Assembly (NCBI GenBank): GCA_030159075.1
Contig: BROG01000971.1
Coordinates: 117,501 to 181,500 of the forward strand
Reading direction: 5' to 3'
From: Atrina japonica
Taxonomy: Eukaryota > Mollusca > Bivalvia > Pterioida > Pinnidae
Length of the DNA: 64,000 nt
The translations under genes were made by a program, and so were the position numbers. Shown here one piece after another: positions 1-12,625 of this stretch; position 1 is the first letter of the stretch, and the number at the start of each line of letters is the position of its first letter. Below the pieces are notes generated by a model, which did no database searches, was not told the DNA's origin, and saw only the letters and a list, made by a program, of their open reading frames with translations.

Positions 1-190
1 TTGTTTGTAAATCCAACAGATGCCCAGGACACTCAGCTGGTAGTATACAGAAATATATCATGAAGGACAACCTTCACAACATTTATTATTTTTTTTCAAA
101 GATATGTAAGACACAAGTACATTTACAATACATCAACACAGGCTAGTGAACCCACTAAATAGTTCCAATATGTTTGAAAACAGAGTGAGT

Positions 191-276
191 TAACTCATTG
201 ACCCCTAAAGACATACTTGGACTGGTCTGTCAATTAATTTACACTAAGAGTCCATAGTTTTTCAGGGGTTGATAAG
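191..276. repeat. Miniature palindromic repeat, copy 1
   Basis: An 86-bp unit whose left end (AACTCATTGACCCCTAAAG) is an imperfect inverted copy of its right end (TTTTTCAGGGGTTGATAAG), with a conserved core around TTGGACTGGTCT and AAGAGTCCA. Three further copies lie at 18,923, 30,037 and 36,325. The dispersed copies and inverted ends suggest a MITE-like family. No target duplication was confirmed. Confidence 0.6.
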
Positions 277-2805
277 ATAAGTTTATTTTAAAACTACATG
301 TACATGTATATAAATGTACATCAGTTTTGTTTTCATCCTAAATACAGATATATGTACTGGTAATTGGGGCCATTATTCTGCCTCATTGGGTGATTCCCAC
401 TGTAAAACTGGCAATTTTATTCCCAAAATGATGACGATTCCCCAAATAGATGTACATTGTAAATTGTTGGATTTACATACATGTATAATTTTAAAAAAAG
501 AAAACCTTTTTTGATACTCAAATGACACCATATAATATGTAATACCAGAGTGCCATACATGTACATGTATTACCTAAGAGAAACATGAAAAGTGGATACC
601 ATTAATAATTAACATATGTATTTGGCCATAACAATTTAATGTAATATTATTATAATAATTCCAATAGAATTTACATCTCTTTAAAAGTTGATGAAATCCT
701 TTTCAATATGTTCTCAATTTCCCAATTTAAGATGGCAATTCCCAAAACACACTGGACATGTTTTGTACAATGTACACACACATCACACATTAGAGTATTC
801 TGTGTGGAATAAGATGATTTTGCTGTGAAGCTGGTCTTACACTTAAAAGTTATATGAGCTGTCATAGGTGAAAATTTTTACATGCCCATTTTATGTAATA
901 TTTTATCTCATATATATTCCAAAGAGACCATCTAATGGCTAGAATAACAAATGAATGTGTAAAATTGCAACAATCTTGCCAAATGCAACCCGTAATATCA
1001 GTTATTCTTTGTCCGCCATAACTTTGAGCATTGCAAATTAACTTTCGGAAAATTTTTACGAAGATTTTCTGAAGATAACCGAGTGTCCAATAAACATGTG
1101 CTATTTGCAGTTAATAAACATGTACATTCTATTCTTATTACCCTTTGCATTTATTTTCGTACATCATCATTTCATACCCATGTCAGGCAAAGTTGGTCTT
1201 TTTCATCGTTTCAAAACATTCGTTTCTGAAATTGTCCATGTACCGGGTATATCGGGTGATCTCGACCCATTTTCAACTCATCTCATTGCATTCTCGGCTT
1301 TATCACTCTTGACAAATATGATCATGAGCTGAGCAACTCCAATAGACATGGTGGCATGATTGTAAAACATGAGGTATGCATACTTTTCACAGTTATATTG
1401 TTTTGATTTTGTCAATGTCGGCATTCAGGGTAACATTTAAGATCAGAAAAAATTCTTTTAGTGACCTGATATATCTATTCATATACATTTGTATTCATCC
1501 GATTTTAAAGTAGAATTGAAAAGCATATATTTTACATAATACATGTACTTTCCAATAAAAATCATGTCCTGTATTTTAAAAGAAAATATAAAACACATAA
1601 AAATCGGTCCACTTTAACATAGTCCGAGAGCGTAAAAGATCAAGATCCCCTGACCTAATTACGAAGTACATTTGATATGGCGAAAGGGTTTATTTGAAAG
1701 GTCACCACATACTGAAATACAGCTGGATTTTTTAAGGTACGGGAAATTTTAAATTCTAATAAAACAAATAACTTCGAAAGAAGTTCTTTTACAACGTTTC
1801 ACGTGTTTGATAATGTATTTGAAAACACATTTTATCATATTCTCTGTCTCATTATTACATGTATATGTTAAAGATGGTAAGAGTATGTGTTTTAGATATT
1901 GTACTTTTATTACATGTATATATATAAACGGTAAAAGAAAAGGTTTTGTTCCATGTAAACCTATTATTTGTAATTGGAACATGTATATAGATTTTTATTA
2001 TACAAAAGGTACATATGTGTGTCTGTATACTGTTTGGTGTTTATTTGATTTAATCTATGGTTATATACATGTACATCATTATCATGTAATTAACATAAAT
2101 GAAACTAGAAAAACAAATATAAATTTAAGGGGTTTTAGAGGACTCATTTATTCTTTTTAAAAAACCCAAGGTAATTTTCAATGGGGGTTTTAAGACAATT
2201 ACAGGATGAACTAGACTTGTGTGTTACTCTTATATATATACAAACATGACACAGATTGGTAAATTGAATACTATAACTAATGAACATGTGTATTTTTTTT
2301 CTTTTCAAGTTAAAGGCCCAGGGTATGATTACTTGAATTTATATATCACCTGCTGGTATTAATCAGCTTAAAGCGATCCTTTCTCACTCAAGCATGCATG
2401 CATACATTCAACAAATACAGAGATCTAATGAATGGTCAAATCAATGCAAGATTTATAAGAAATGAAACTGCTGAGTCAGACAAAAATACATTTACTTTGC
2501 CACCTACATGTAACCCTTTGACAAAGTAGAGCATGATGGGCTTAGTGCATCCAAATACAAAGTTTGTAAATCACGTGTGGCTCAGTGATGAAGCATTCAT
2601 CTAGCAAGCAGCTATAGGGTTAAAATATTAGTAGGGTCCAAAGTAAGATCTAGTTCGTTACATTGTTCCTTTACCAAGCACTTAGCATTTAGAGTGATGG
2701 AAGCTTTTTTACTTTTAGACCAAATACGGAGGTGTCAATGAACAGCATAAGTATAACACTCTCCTTGCACACATGAAGCACAAGTCCAATTTTTTGTTAC
2801 TTTTG

Positions 2806-3060
2806 TAAGTGTTTTACGCCAGACTCATAATTGTTCAGTTACATGTACATAATGGTGGCCAGATTTTAATGGTGGAAGAAGAAGTTGAGTGACATGTAAA
2901 TGTTGTAAAAATACAAAACATAGATATTCCATAAGTAAATTGACAGACAATCTTTCTTGTAAATTCAGCGTTAAAAATTTTAATTACTACATAACATGTA
3001 ACTGTAGTTCCAGTGGGGCTCAAAACCTGTGAGGACCGGAAGTGAGAGACTTCAAGGTTC
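2806..3060. repeat. Degraded SINE-like repeat, family B copy 1
   Basis: Contains the landmarks of the family seen at 20,868, 32,130 and 34,778: a TGTTTTA(C/T)G..ACTCA start, a GGTGG(C)CAGATTTTAATGGTGGAAG core, and CAAAACCTGTGAGGACC at the far end. It is the most diverged copy, so its limits are approximate. Confidence 0.4.
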
Positions 3061-4139
3061 AAAGCAACAAAAGCCCCTGAAAGTCCATAGCCTAAGTCTT
3101 AATTTTTGGAACTTAAAATGTACATGTAGCTAGTGATATTGCCAAATGTCAAAGAACAATTTCTTGGTGGACAGACTACAACTTCAAATCAAATCAAATC
3201 CATTCTAACCTTCATTATTTCTTCTTCGGTGTGTAAAGCAAACATGTCTGCCATGTTCATTTATACCTGTCGTCTGCTAAGAGTGATGTCACCCATGAGG
3301 GGTGATATCAAAACTAATATCAGGTGGATAGGTATTCTGATACAAGAATAGGTTGTATCCTTCTAAACCAATAAAATTCTGAGTATTTTGCCAGAGGTAT
3401 GATATCAGAGACTGAAGTTTTCTTTCATGTCCTAATTTGAGATACATTGTAGTCTGTAGTACATGTATCTGAACTATATATGTTAAAAAAAAATCTGATG
3501 AATAATTGAAAATTGCAGTTATTGGGCTATCAGCCATTTTGAGTTTGATGTATTTACATGTATGTCATATTAGTAAACAAAGTTATATACATTCACCTTG
3601 CAAAAATAAGAGACAATTAAATTTGGATTTCATTATAAACAAGATTTCTGAAAAATATCTTTCCACCCATTTGAAACAGACATCATCTTCTTCCCATAAT
3701 TCACATGAATATCACATGGCTACGTTGAAATTACATTTGGTATTTCTAACCTGATGAATGTAATGTTAAGTTGCAACAATGACCCAGCTGCGCTTTCTTC
3801 AAGTCAATTTTCATACATGTAGTTCATATAAGTCCAATTAATTTAAATTTTTCTTGACCAGGTGTATTTTCTGATTATATATAAAATACAAGTGATACTA
3901 AATGAAGATCCGAAATAACTCGAAACAACTAGACTTTTTGAGGGTGGGGGTGGGAGTAGTGGGTGTAATTGAGGTGTATCAATGAATACCTAAATGAAAA
4001 AAAAAATCCATATACATGTACATGTATGCACATTTAAAGACCAGAAACTTAAACTCTATAGATTTATTAATATACATGTACAAAAGACTTTGAATTCTGT
4101 TTCATCTTCCTCCTAAAATATTTTATAGATGTTGACACT

Positions 4140-5400
4140 AAAGGCTGATAATGGCATGTCATCACTTTCATCCTCATCATAATACACTATATCTCGGTCA
4201 TCTTTGTCTTCTTGGGTTGGAGACATGCACATGTAGTGCAGTTATCTTCCCAAATCATGATATCTTCTGAACCTTTAAGAGTGTTTGAAATTGTACATTT
4301 CTTAAATGACCTGACGATGATCTCTGGATCGAGCTCCTGCCATGCCTCTACAATCCATGAATAGATAATTGGCAAGTTTGGTTTTCTCATTCTGGCTGTA
4401 TTTGTGAAGGAATGGTCGTCTCCACTGATCCACGAGTTCCATTTCTGATGGAGGGCCACTTTTATCGGTTTGTTGATACTCACATCTACAGGCTGCTGCA
4501 TGCTAGTCATCCCCTCGGGGATGATAGCAATTGTCTGTCTTATGGTCCCTATCTAGCACAGCTTTCACCTCATCTGTTCTGTGACACTTGAATGCATCCA
4601 GTACAAGTAAGCTTCTGCTAAGTCTGGCACCAGGTCGTCTGCCCAAAACTCTGTTTAACCAGTCTTTGGTAATTCTGTCGTCAAACCAACCATTTTCATG
4701 TACCTGCACTTTGATTCCTTTCGGGAAGTTCAATTTTGGCATGGTCTTTCTTTTGAATACCACACGGCGGAAGCATGCCTCCATCAGCTGTAGAGGCCAA
4801 CATCTCTGTGAATAGATTTTTTTCATTTCCAGTGGTTTTCACAGCAAGTTTTTGAACCTTTAACCTCAAAAGTACTTTCAGATGGCATATTGAATGTGAG
4901 CAGTGTCTGGTCAGCATTACCTATCTGTGAGTGATTATAGTTGTGCTTCTTTCGAATGTTGATTATATAGCGTTGAAACTCTTTACGTTTGTTTTCATAA
5001 TCAGCTGGAAGCTTCTGAGAAATGTCTGTGATGGCGGATCGAAAGGCCATGACGCTGCATAAACTGGTAACACAAGTCAATTGATCCCCTGAAACTTTGA
5101 TGACCAGGCATGGACTTGGCGAGGTTGAGGGCTTTGAGGTGTAACTCAGCTGTTAAGATTGCGATGCCTTGTTGTTGCCGATCTGTGACCCATAACATTA
5201 AATGCCGTTTCAAGTTCTGGGAAATGTGAATTATTGCTTCTGTTGGCCATTTTTGACATTGGCATTTTTTTATTTTCGCCAGGCACGGCCATTTGACTCA
5301 TAAATGGAGAACTCTCTATCAGCCACATGGTTACCATGGGCCTCAGGAAACGCAATTATTTTTTATTTTTCTCTGGTGGTGAAGTACTTTCTTGTAAACC
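4140..5400 (-). pseudogene. Pogo/Tigger-like DDE transposase relic
   Basis: Minus-strand coding remnant spread over three frames. Reading from 5,400 down to 4,140 there is a DNA-binding region (WVTDRQQQGIAI, FRGSIDLCYQFMQRHGLSIR), then the DDE_1 core: IGNADQTLLTF with the first Asp, HENGWFDDRITKDWLNRVLG, LLVLDAFKCHRTDEV with the second Asp, and QPVDVSINKPIKVALH with the third. The C-terminal tail is acidic (DEDESDD), as is usual in pogo-family proteins. Several frameshifts and a short loss between the second and third Asp blocks mean it cannot make an active enzyme. No terminal inverted repeats or target duplication were located. The family call rests on the ordered motifs and is firm; the exact subfamily is not resolved. 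Confidence 0.85.
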
Positions 5401-8400
5401 CATTTTCTCTTCTCAATGAAAATTCAGAGGTTTATCATGCCTAATATATACTACAAAGAATGGCTTGGTTTTTATAAGTTGAGCACATATTACAATGCTG
5501 TTGGCCTATTCTGCGCCCCTAAGCTCTAATCGTGGTATCAATAAATTACTCAACTTGAAAAATTAATTTTTCTTGTATAAATATAGGTCATCATCAGAGA
5601 TCCCGAGTGGAAAGTGTATAGATTATTCAAGTGTTACTGTTTAATATGACAAAATGTTATAAACACCAAATTTGTCTCTTAAAATTTCAGCAAAATGGCA
5701 TCTGAAATCAAGTGCTGAGAATTTTGCCATGCTGGGTAAATAATAAATATTCAGTTCATTTAACATGTGAAAAAAGAAAAACATGATAAAAATAATTTTG
5801 GCTTAAATTCTAAAATATTTTTTTAATGTGTCATAATGCTAAATACTATTTTGGAACAAACTTTAGTGCCTTTGGATGATTAGGGTGGTATCTAAAACCC
5901 CGCACAGCAGAAGACGCTCTCTTAAATCATGTCCATTCTCTATAAATAATTCACTAGTGACCACCTAAAGTTCACCATAGTAACGAAGAAATGCATGTTA
6001 GGTTGGAACCAAATATGTAATGTTAATTACGTAAAAGTCACGACTGTTAGGTTTTACATATTGCTGGTATAAATAGTGAATTGAGCACAAAGTAAACCAC
6101 AGAATTACACGATGCGCAAAATTAGTCGACATAGCGATATTACCTTTGAAAGTTTGATAAAGCATCGACCTTTTTTATCCGTTTCAATAATTACGTTATA
6201 CACACGTACTCTGGATATATAGATCGCTTGGGTACAAGTGCTAACTGCTAATTAAAGCTGGAGTTCTTCATAAAGGGTTGCAAATAAAATTATAACATAC
6301 AGTACCCATCACCAGTTTTCTCAAGAAATACTCATTCATTTACTCCCCACACGTTTTATATACAGTACAGCTCAGGTGTTTTGTAGATTTTACACAAAAC
6401 ACAGTGGGCATATCACCTGAAAACACTGTGGGAATCCAAGTGGTTTTCTGTGTAAATGTTCACACCTTCAAGGTACAGGTATACCCCCTGGTGTGGTTCA
6501 TTGTTTATTGATGTCATCCCACTCTACAGGTAATTTACCTGAGGAACAGCACCTACTCACTCAGAGATGCTACATGTAACTATTACACTTTTATTTCAAT
6601 GTAAATCAGTATTTTTCTCAAATGTATTAAAGGGGTTTGACATGTTTGATGGTGATGTTTTATTTTACAACTTTTATTTTGTAATCTAAAATTTATATTC
6701 AATCACAGACATGTAATCTGTGTCCGATTAAATCTAATAAATAAATTATAATTTATTCAAAATTCTTTACAAAGTTTAGTTATATTTACATGTACATATC
6801 CTGAACTTTAACCTCCTAAATCTTAATAATTCACTAACTCAAAATTAAATAAAATTAATAATGATCTGTGCAGTTTTACTGAAGAACAATTAACACAAAC
6901 ACAGTATCTGAAAAAGTCATATATCATAATAATGATTATTATGATGATAATAGAAAGACTTCAGTCTTAATACAGTTGATTTATGCTATTGTTTACTTGT
7001 TGCTGTTGTCCATTTCTATTATTTTATTTTATTTTGAATTTTGTTTCCAAAACTCTATTGTTACAAATATATAGAAAAACAAATATTGCTTGAAACATCC
7101 TCTAATTCATGTACATGTTGCAAAATAGCAACAATAATATACATAAAATGTAGGGGAGGTTGTAGGAAGGAAAAATTTAAAAAATATATTTTTTTAAATT
7201 ACATTGTATGGCCAGTCTCTGTTGCTTAATTAATGATTTCATGTTTAATGTATTTGTTGTTAACTTGCTATTTTATTTATCTATTTAGGGGTATAGTAAG
7301 CAAACTTAATTTGGAATTAATTACTGTAACAATAGATTAATAATAATTTAATTTGAAATGCATGTAACTCATACATGTCTAAGTTGGATCAACAAGCTGG
7401 TTGGACTTGGGGAATTAGAGACAGTGTTATTAAAACTTTAATCTTCAATTTGAATGACATCCCCCAAAACAATAAAAATCACCCATGCGTGAAACCTACC
7501 TGGCCATCTCAACCAAGCGACCCTTCCTGACATTCTGTTTTGATAAGACAAGTAATAAGTACATGTAACAACATTTTAAAGACAAAGGACATTGATAATC
7601 CGGGTGAACTACATATATTAATTTATTACGATCCATGCGAGTTTTTTTTACTGATAAGTAGCCAACAGTTTTCGGCGCACACCGGTACGAACTTGACTTC
7701 GATCTAGATTCTATGACGTATTAATGATGAATAAAGTCAGTTACATCATTCATCATGATATTTTGGTGATGGAAAAATACAGATACGTCACTAAAAACTA
7801 ATCAGAAAATGACGATATTTCCCAATTTTTCTCGGACTCAATGTTTTCAAATCAGAAAAAAATCCGCCTGAAAAAAAAAACAAAAAAACAAAAAAAAAAC
7901 CTGCTCATGCTACGGGATCGGTTATATTCTTCCTTCTTAAAAAATATCTATCTAAAAAATGTCGGGAATCTTGATATTTCAATACAATAAACTGATATTA
8001 TAAGCCGTAAACTTAAATCATTTTCCCGGCGACCCGAGTCATGAATCGTGTAGGCTACAGCATACATGGTACAGGTAGATCACGTGATTCTCGGAAGGGA
8101 GAATATGGCGGTACATCACTCGTAACTTAGAACGACTTCGGCGCGTGGAAAATCGAGTTTTGTATTTTATATTACCAGAAATTCGAATGAGCAAAACATA
8201 GATATGATTTAATTTTATTAACTCTGTGTTTCTTTCGACGACAATGGTTCTCGGAATGAAGATGTCGGCGGTCGTTTTACCCAGTCAATACTCGAATGAC
8301 GTTTGTCAATTTCGGCGCATGAAAACAGAAAAGTCGAGTCCTTTACTTTATACGAACTTATAGATGCACAATAAATATATTCAACTGAGAAAACATTGTT

Positions 8401-9810
8401 ATGATTTTTATTTATATTTTTTTTGTTTCTCTCGACAACAGAAATCTCAAATCATGACAAAAGTTTAAAATAGATCTATGTTATTCACCATCGTACTGTA
8501 GGCCGAAATGTCCAACGTCGTCATGTTTAGATTTTTTGATTTACCGAGTAACTTATTTATAATAAACGAAAATAATATATTGTTATAAAATTTCCCCGAT
8601 TAATTCATTTAAAGCAAATGTAGAGTAGTCTGTTTTCTTTTTAACAATCGTATGTATCCTAGTAGTAGTATACACGTGATGTTAATTATGCCTAGTACGG
8701 GTGCTAGAATCTGACATGTAAATATATATACACGTAATATCAATAATTTCTTAAAAAAATAAAAACACAATTCCTCAAAATTTTCTTGCCTGTTAATAAC
8801 ACCCTTTTATTTTTTTATAAATCTAGTGGACAACAGTTTACAGGTAGATTATCGATAAGACAAGTCAGTCTTCACGCCTCAGTGATTTTTGCTTCTCTCC
8901 CGATGAGATGAGAGGTGCCGACAAGTGTTGGCTCACAATATTTTATGACCCCTTATACACAACCATGGGACAAAAAACACAGTGTTTTTTCAGATTTTAC
9001 ACGGGGCATCTTCCCACTGTGATCCGTGGAAAAATTACGAAACACGTGAGCCGTACTGTAAACATGTCTTTTTTATTTATTTGAATAATGAAAGTAAAAT
9101 GACTGCCAATTGTTCATTTTTACCAGACTGTCTTCTGAATTTTCTTGTCAAAATCTTGACCATGTTTTAGAATCATTTGATTTGGAATTTCTGAGTGATG
9201 ACCCCTGCACATCATTAGCAGAAGAACAACAGCAGCAGTTGTAATGACAAGTCACAAGTAGAGCAGTGGAACGCGGCTCTTAGTAACTGTGCAGTTAAGA
9301 AAAGCAATAAAACAACACCTAGTCTCTATAACTCAAGTTCAGGCACAGGCACTTGTTTCTATCAATGGGGTCGAGAATTACGTATTGTGTCGGTCAAGTT
9401 TTAAAAATCTGGCGATATGTTAAAAATAAAATACTGCAAGTATAAGTAAGAAACGGAATTACAACATAAACTCTTGCTGTCAAGATATGCAGAATAATAT
9501 GAAATATAAAGCACAAGTGCATTCAAATTTTCCATTACTGACTTGCTTTCAAGAAGAGATGAAGTTAACAACACCGAATGTATTGCTCTTTAACTTACCG
9601 ACATTCCTACCGCCATATTGCTGTCATGTTTACAGTCATGACGAGGCTATTTCCGGTGACGTCATATTCACCGCTCCCACATATTGTCAGTCTCTAGAAT
9701 AAACGTTGTTCAATAATAACATAATCATCTGTAGAGTGATAACCGTATAGAAGTTTGCATGATCATATGAGTAAATGATATCAGCGATATATAAAGCTAA
9801 TATGATACAT
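5401..9810. other. Intergenic, no gene seen
   Basis: No coding region with a recognisable domain. The block at 8,088-8,440 is a diverged direct duplication (listed). The remainder is AT-rich unique-looking sequence with poly-A and poly-T tracts. Confidence 0.55.
8088..8440. repeat. Diverged tandem duplication
   Basis: Two consecutive units of roughly 160-190 bp share an ordered set of words: TTCTCGG(A)A, ATGTCGGCGG versus ATATGGCGG, TTTCGGCGC versus CTTCGGCGC, AAGTCGAGT versus AATCGAGTT, and a closing TTTCTCTCGACAACA versus TTTCTTTCGACGACA. It is an old duplication of unknown role. Confidence 0.5.
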
Positions 9811-9920
9811 CAGCGTCGGAAGCAAATTGAAAGTGGGGGGGCTAAACCAACTTAAAACACATACACACCCCAGAAAAAAGGGAGGGGGGCTAAGCCCCCC
9901 CCCCGGTTCCGACGCCTATG
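9811..9920 (+). repeat. G-run MITE-like element, copy 1
   Basis: Begins CAGCGTCGGAAGC and ends GTTCCGACGCCTATG, so the ends are inverted around GCGTCGGAA. Inside, a G-run GGGGGGGCTAAACCAACTT and a C-run GCTAAGCCCCCC flank the middle. This copy is shortened relative to the one at 39,861. Confidence 0.7.
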
Positions 9921-10280
9921 TGATATGACAGCGACAAGAAGCTAAATTTTAAGCCAGTTTTAAGTTTTTATTGAAAACATATTTGTAGAATACCAAATAT
10001 TGCAAACCATCTGGCAAAATCCAGAACAATACTACAAATAAAACTTTTGAAACTTTGATCTTTCCAGATGGTTTAAAAAGCTCAAATAGATCTAGGATCT
10101 TGTGTCAGTGTCAACTAGATCTAGCTACATCATACATGTACAAACCCCGTTCATGTGACCAACTTTTACTCCAGGAGATAAATTTGCATGATATGTAAAT
10201 TTACTCACCTATGTAACGCAAATTTGCTATTCATCCACGAGGAAAAATAGCATGTGTGTAAAATTGTTATTTGCACTTGG

Positions 10281-10424
10281 CTTAGCCCCCCCCCCCTCCA
10301 CTTTTTTGCAAAGATAGATATAGGTGTTGAAAATTGGGGCTTAGCCCCCAGACGTTTCTGGCGTGTGTGTGTGTTTTAAGTTGGTTTAGCCCCCCCGCAT
10401 TTCAATTTGCTTCCGACGCCTATG
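10281..10424 (-). repeat. G-run MITE-like element, copy 2
   Basis: Reverse-orientation copy of the element at 39,861, with the same order of blocks: C-run, GCAAAGATAGA, TAGGTGTTGAAAATTGGGGC, GACGTTTCTGG, TTTAAGTTGGTTTAGCCCC, then TTGCTTCCGACGC. The far terminal GTCGGAACC end is missing, so it is truncated on the left. Confidence 0.7.
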
Positions 10425-10783
10425 CATAAAATAGCATTTTTAAGCTTGTGGATTTTAAAAGACACTTTTGGTCACTATTCCCCTTCCTTCGCAAATCTGA
10501 AGCAACTTCACATGTGAAAGTGAAAAACTTGTCAAGGACAGTTTCGCCCACAAAAATCGACCAATACCGCTGATCAAGGCATGTCCCCAAAACACCCTCT
10601 CATATCAATTTGGTTAAAATCGGTTAGAAAATTTAGAATCGAAAGCGCTAAGAAGTTGAAAGGAAAAATTTAAGTAAAGGGGATTAACTCCCATAAAAAC
10701 ATGGTCTTGTTGAAGAAACACTAATTTTAGGGCAGTAACTCCCACAACAATTATCCGATGGTGCTTGTTTTCCAAAATGGGCA

Positions 10784-11050
10784 GAGCCGACCTGGCTCAG
10801 TCGGTAGCGCGCTTGACTCTTGATCGTGAGTTCAAGTCCAGCCGGCGGCAGGTAGGTTTCCTGTCCTTCGGATGAGACGGTAAAAACCGAGGTCCCGTGT
10901 CACAGTATGTGTCGGCACGTTAAAGAACCCTCACTGCTCAATGGCTGTAAGTGCCGAGCATAGGCCAAAATTTGAAGCCCATCACCGACATTTGGTGACG
11001 TCTCTTTATGAGTGGAAGATTCTTGAGTCGGACGTTAAACAAAAATCGAA
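10784..11050 (+). mobile_element. tRNA-derived SINE, family A copy 1
   Basis: The 5' part is tRNA-like: GACCTGGCTCAGTCGGTAGC matches an A-box region and GAGTTCAAGTCCAGCC a B-box. It is followed by a central domain (GATGAGACGGTAAAAACCGA, GTGTCGGCACGTTAAAGAAC, AGTGCCGAGCATAGGCC, GGTGACGTCTC) and an end at GACGTTAAACAAAAAT. Two other copies are at 24,846-25,121 and 59,699-59,976. No clear target duplication is visible around this copy. Confidence 0.85.
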
Positions 11051-12151
11051 ACTGAGCAAGATATTGCCCATATCTCTTTGGTCGAAAACAGTTGAGAAAT
11101 GTAGAATTAAGAGCGCTAACAACAACTGTTTACAGACAGATGGACTGACACAGTAAAAACTATAGGTCCCAATATCATCTGATGCGGGTCCCTGCTAAAG
11201 AAAATTCGATGAAAAAGAACAACGCAGTTTGAAACAAAATTCTTGAATCTTTCATTTGACATTGTTGTTGCTACAAAATCCGTTATTGCAACTTGCATCC
11301 AGTCTGAGCACATTCTATCACCTTATCTCTTGGAGCAGTTGTAGGCTATTAAGAGACACCTTATAAATAAACACAAATAAAATTAAGAGATTTATAGTTC
11401 AGTACAGTGCCATAAGTTTATGAACAAACATCATTTTCCCATTATTTCTATGTAAAATTGTCTTTATTTTTAAAAATATTCTCCTTTGGTATATAGAGTG
11501 GGTGGACCATTGCTCGTGGTAAAAACAACACGTCTGCGCGATTATTTTATTATAGGTACCACTTACCTTTAATGTATCAGGATATATTTGAAGACAAGAC
11601 CCTAAAAAAGTTCACACGTCACTGGGAACAGTTGTAGGCTATTAATTTTTTTTTACAGCACGTGTACCATTGCCCATGTTACCATATTTTTTCATATTCT
11701 AGAATTAATTGTCTACACTGATTAAATTTCAGATACTCGTAAGTAAATGAATAAATTTTAATCACAAGTTTACAAATAAATCACAAATATCATTATTTTT
11801 AGTCTTACTTACCTGAATGAAAAATACAGCACAGAAGTATTTTTTGTTACCGTCTGCCGTAAACAAAACATTTACCGGTCACATGATGACAGTTTCCATT
11901 AATCAAAATGGAGAAAACGAAAGTTATTCGGTAGATAAGCAAGGCAAAACTTGTGCAAGTACAAAACTTTTTTTTTTGTATTGCAGAGCAGATCAAATTT
12001 AAAAATACCACGAGCATTGGTCCACAGACTCTATTTTTTCACCATTTTATAAAAAAAATTCATTCTGTTCGAGCTTAATCCATGTAGTTTCTTCTCATAA
12101 ATCAGTGATGATTCTGCAATACTAATATTACGATGGGACAGTCATACAAAA
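11051..12151. other. Intergenic, no gene seen
   Basis: AT-rich sequence without a credible coding region. The phrase TAGAATTAAGAGCGCTAACAAC near 11,102 echoes TAGAATCGAAAGCGCTAAGAAG near 10,636, so both sides of the SINE may belong to an older repeat. Confidence 0.5.
12142..12151 (+). repeat. Target site duplication of MULE element, left
   Basis: The 10-bp word TCATACAAAA lies immediately before the element and is repeated exactly at 14,797-14,806. Confidence 0.8.
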
Positions 12152-12281
12152 GGTAACGGGACGTTTCGCTCCTATGGACGTTTCGCGCTGAGACGTTTCG
12201 CTCCTAAAGACCTTTCGCGCTGAGACGTTTCGCACCTATATTATTTATTATATATATTGCGATGTTTTCAGACAAATATTT

Positions 12282-12312
<31 letters not shown>

Positions 12313-12625
12313 ATTAAAATTGACTTTATTGAAAACATATCTACAAATGATCATCTTTAATGTGGTACACTCACTGATAACTTTAATAATGTAAAAAGCG
12401 ATTATAATTATGTTTGTTTAGCAATCATTATTAAGTGTCTGAATCGGTTTTCTAATTAAGATGTTATAACTAATTTGGAGGCTCTCCATGTCAAGCTAAA
12501 GAGGAGAAATTAATTAAGAGACGGGTGTTAATTATGAGAACTAGCGGCTACATATGCGAAGATCCATTCTCCATTTTCATCATCATCAATTCAGTGTTGA
12601 AGAAGTTGAAAGATTCATCTGAGAA

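Larger units (their letters stand above)
1..4139. other. Intergenic, no gene seen
   Basis: AT-rich non-coding DNA with many TACATGTA-type words. Open frames here are short, have no recognisable domains and no plausible splice context. The only structured items are a miniature palindromic repeat at 191-276 and a degraded SINE-like stretch near 2,806-3,060, listed separately. Confidence 0.6.

Noticed and set aside
1807..2160. 117-codon plus-strand frame in the AT-rich left flank
   Set aside because: Composition is that of the surrounding non-coding DNA, another frame on the other strand is also open, and there is no recognisable family.
10784..10860. A tRNA gene suggested by A-box and B-box-like sequence
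   Set aside because: The same head occurs at 24.8-25.1 and 59.7-60.0 kb attached to a common body with target duplications, and no cloverleaf can be closed. It is a SINE head.
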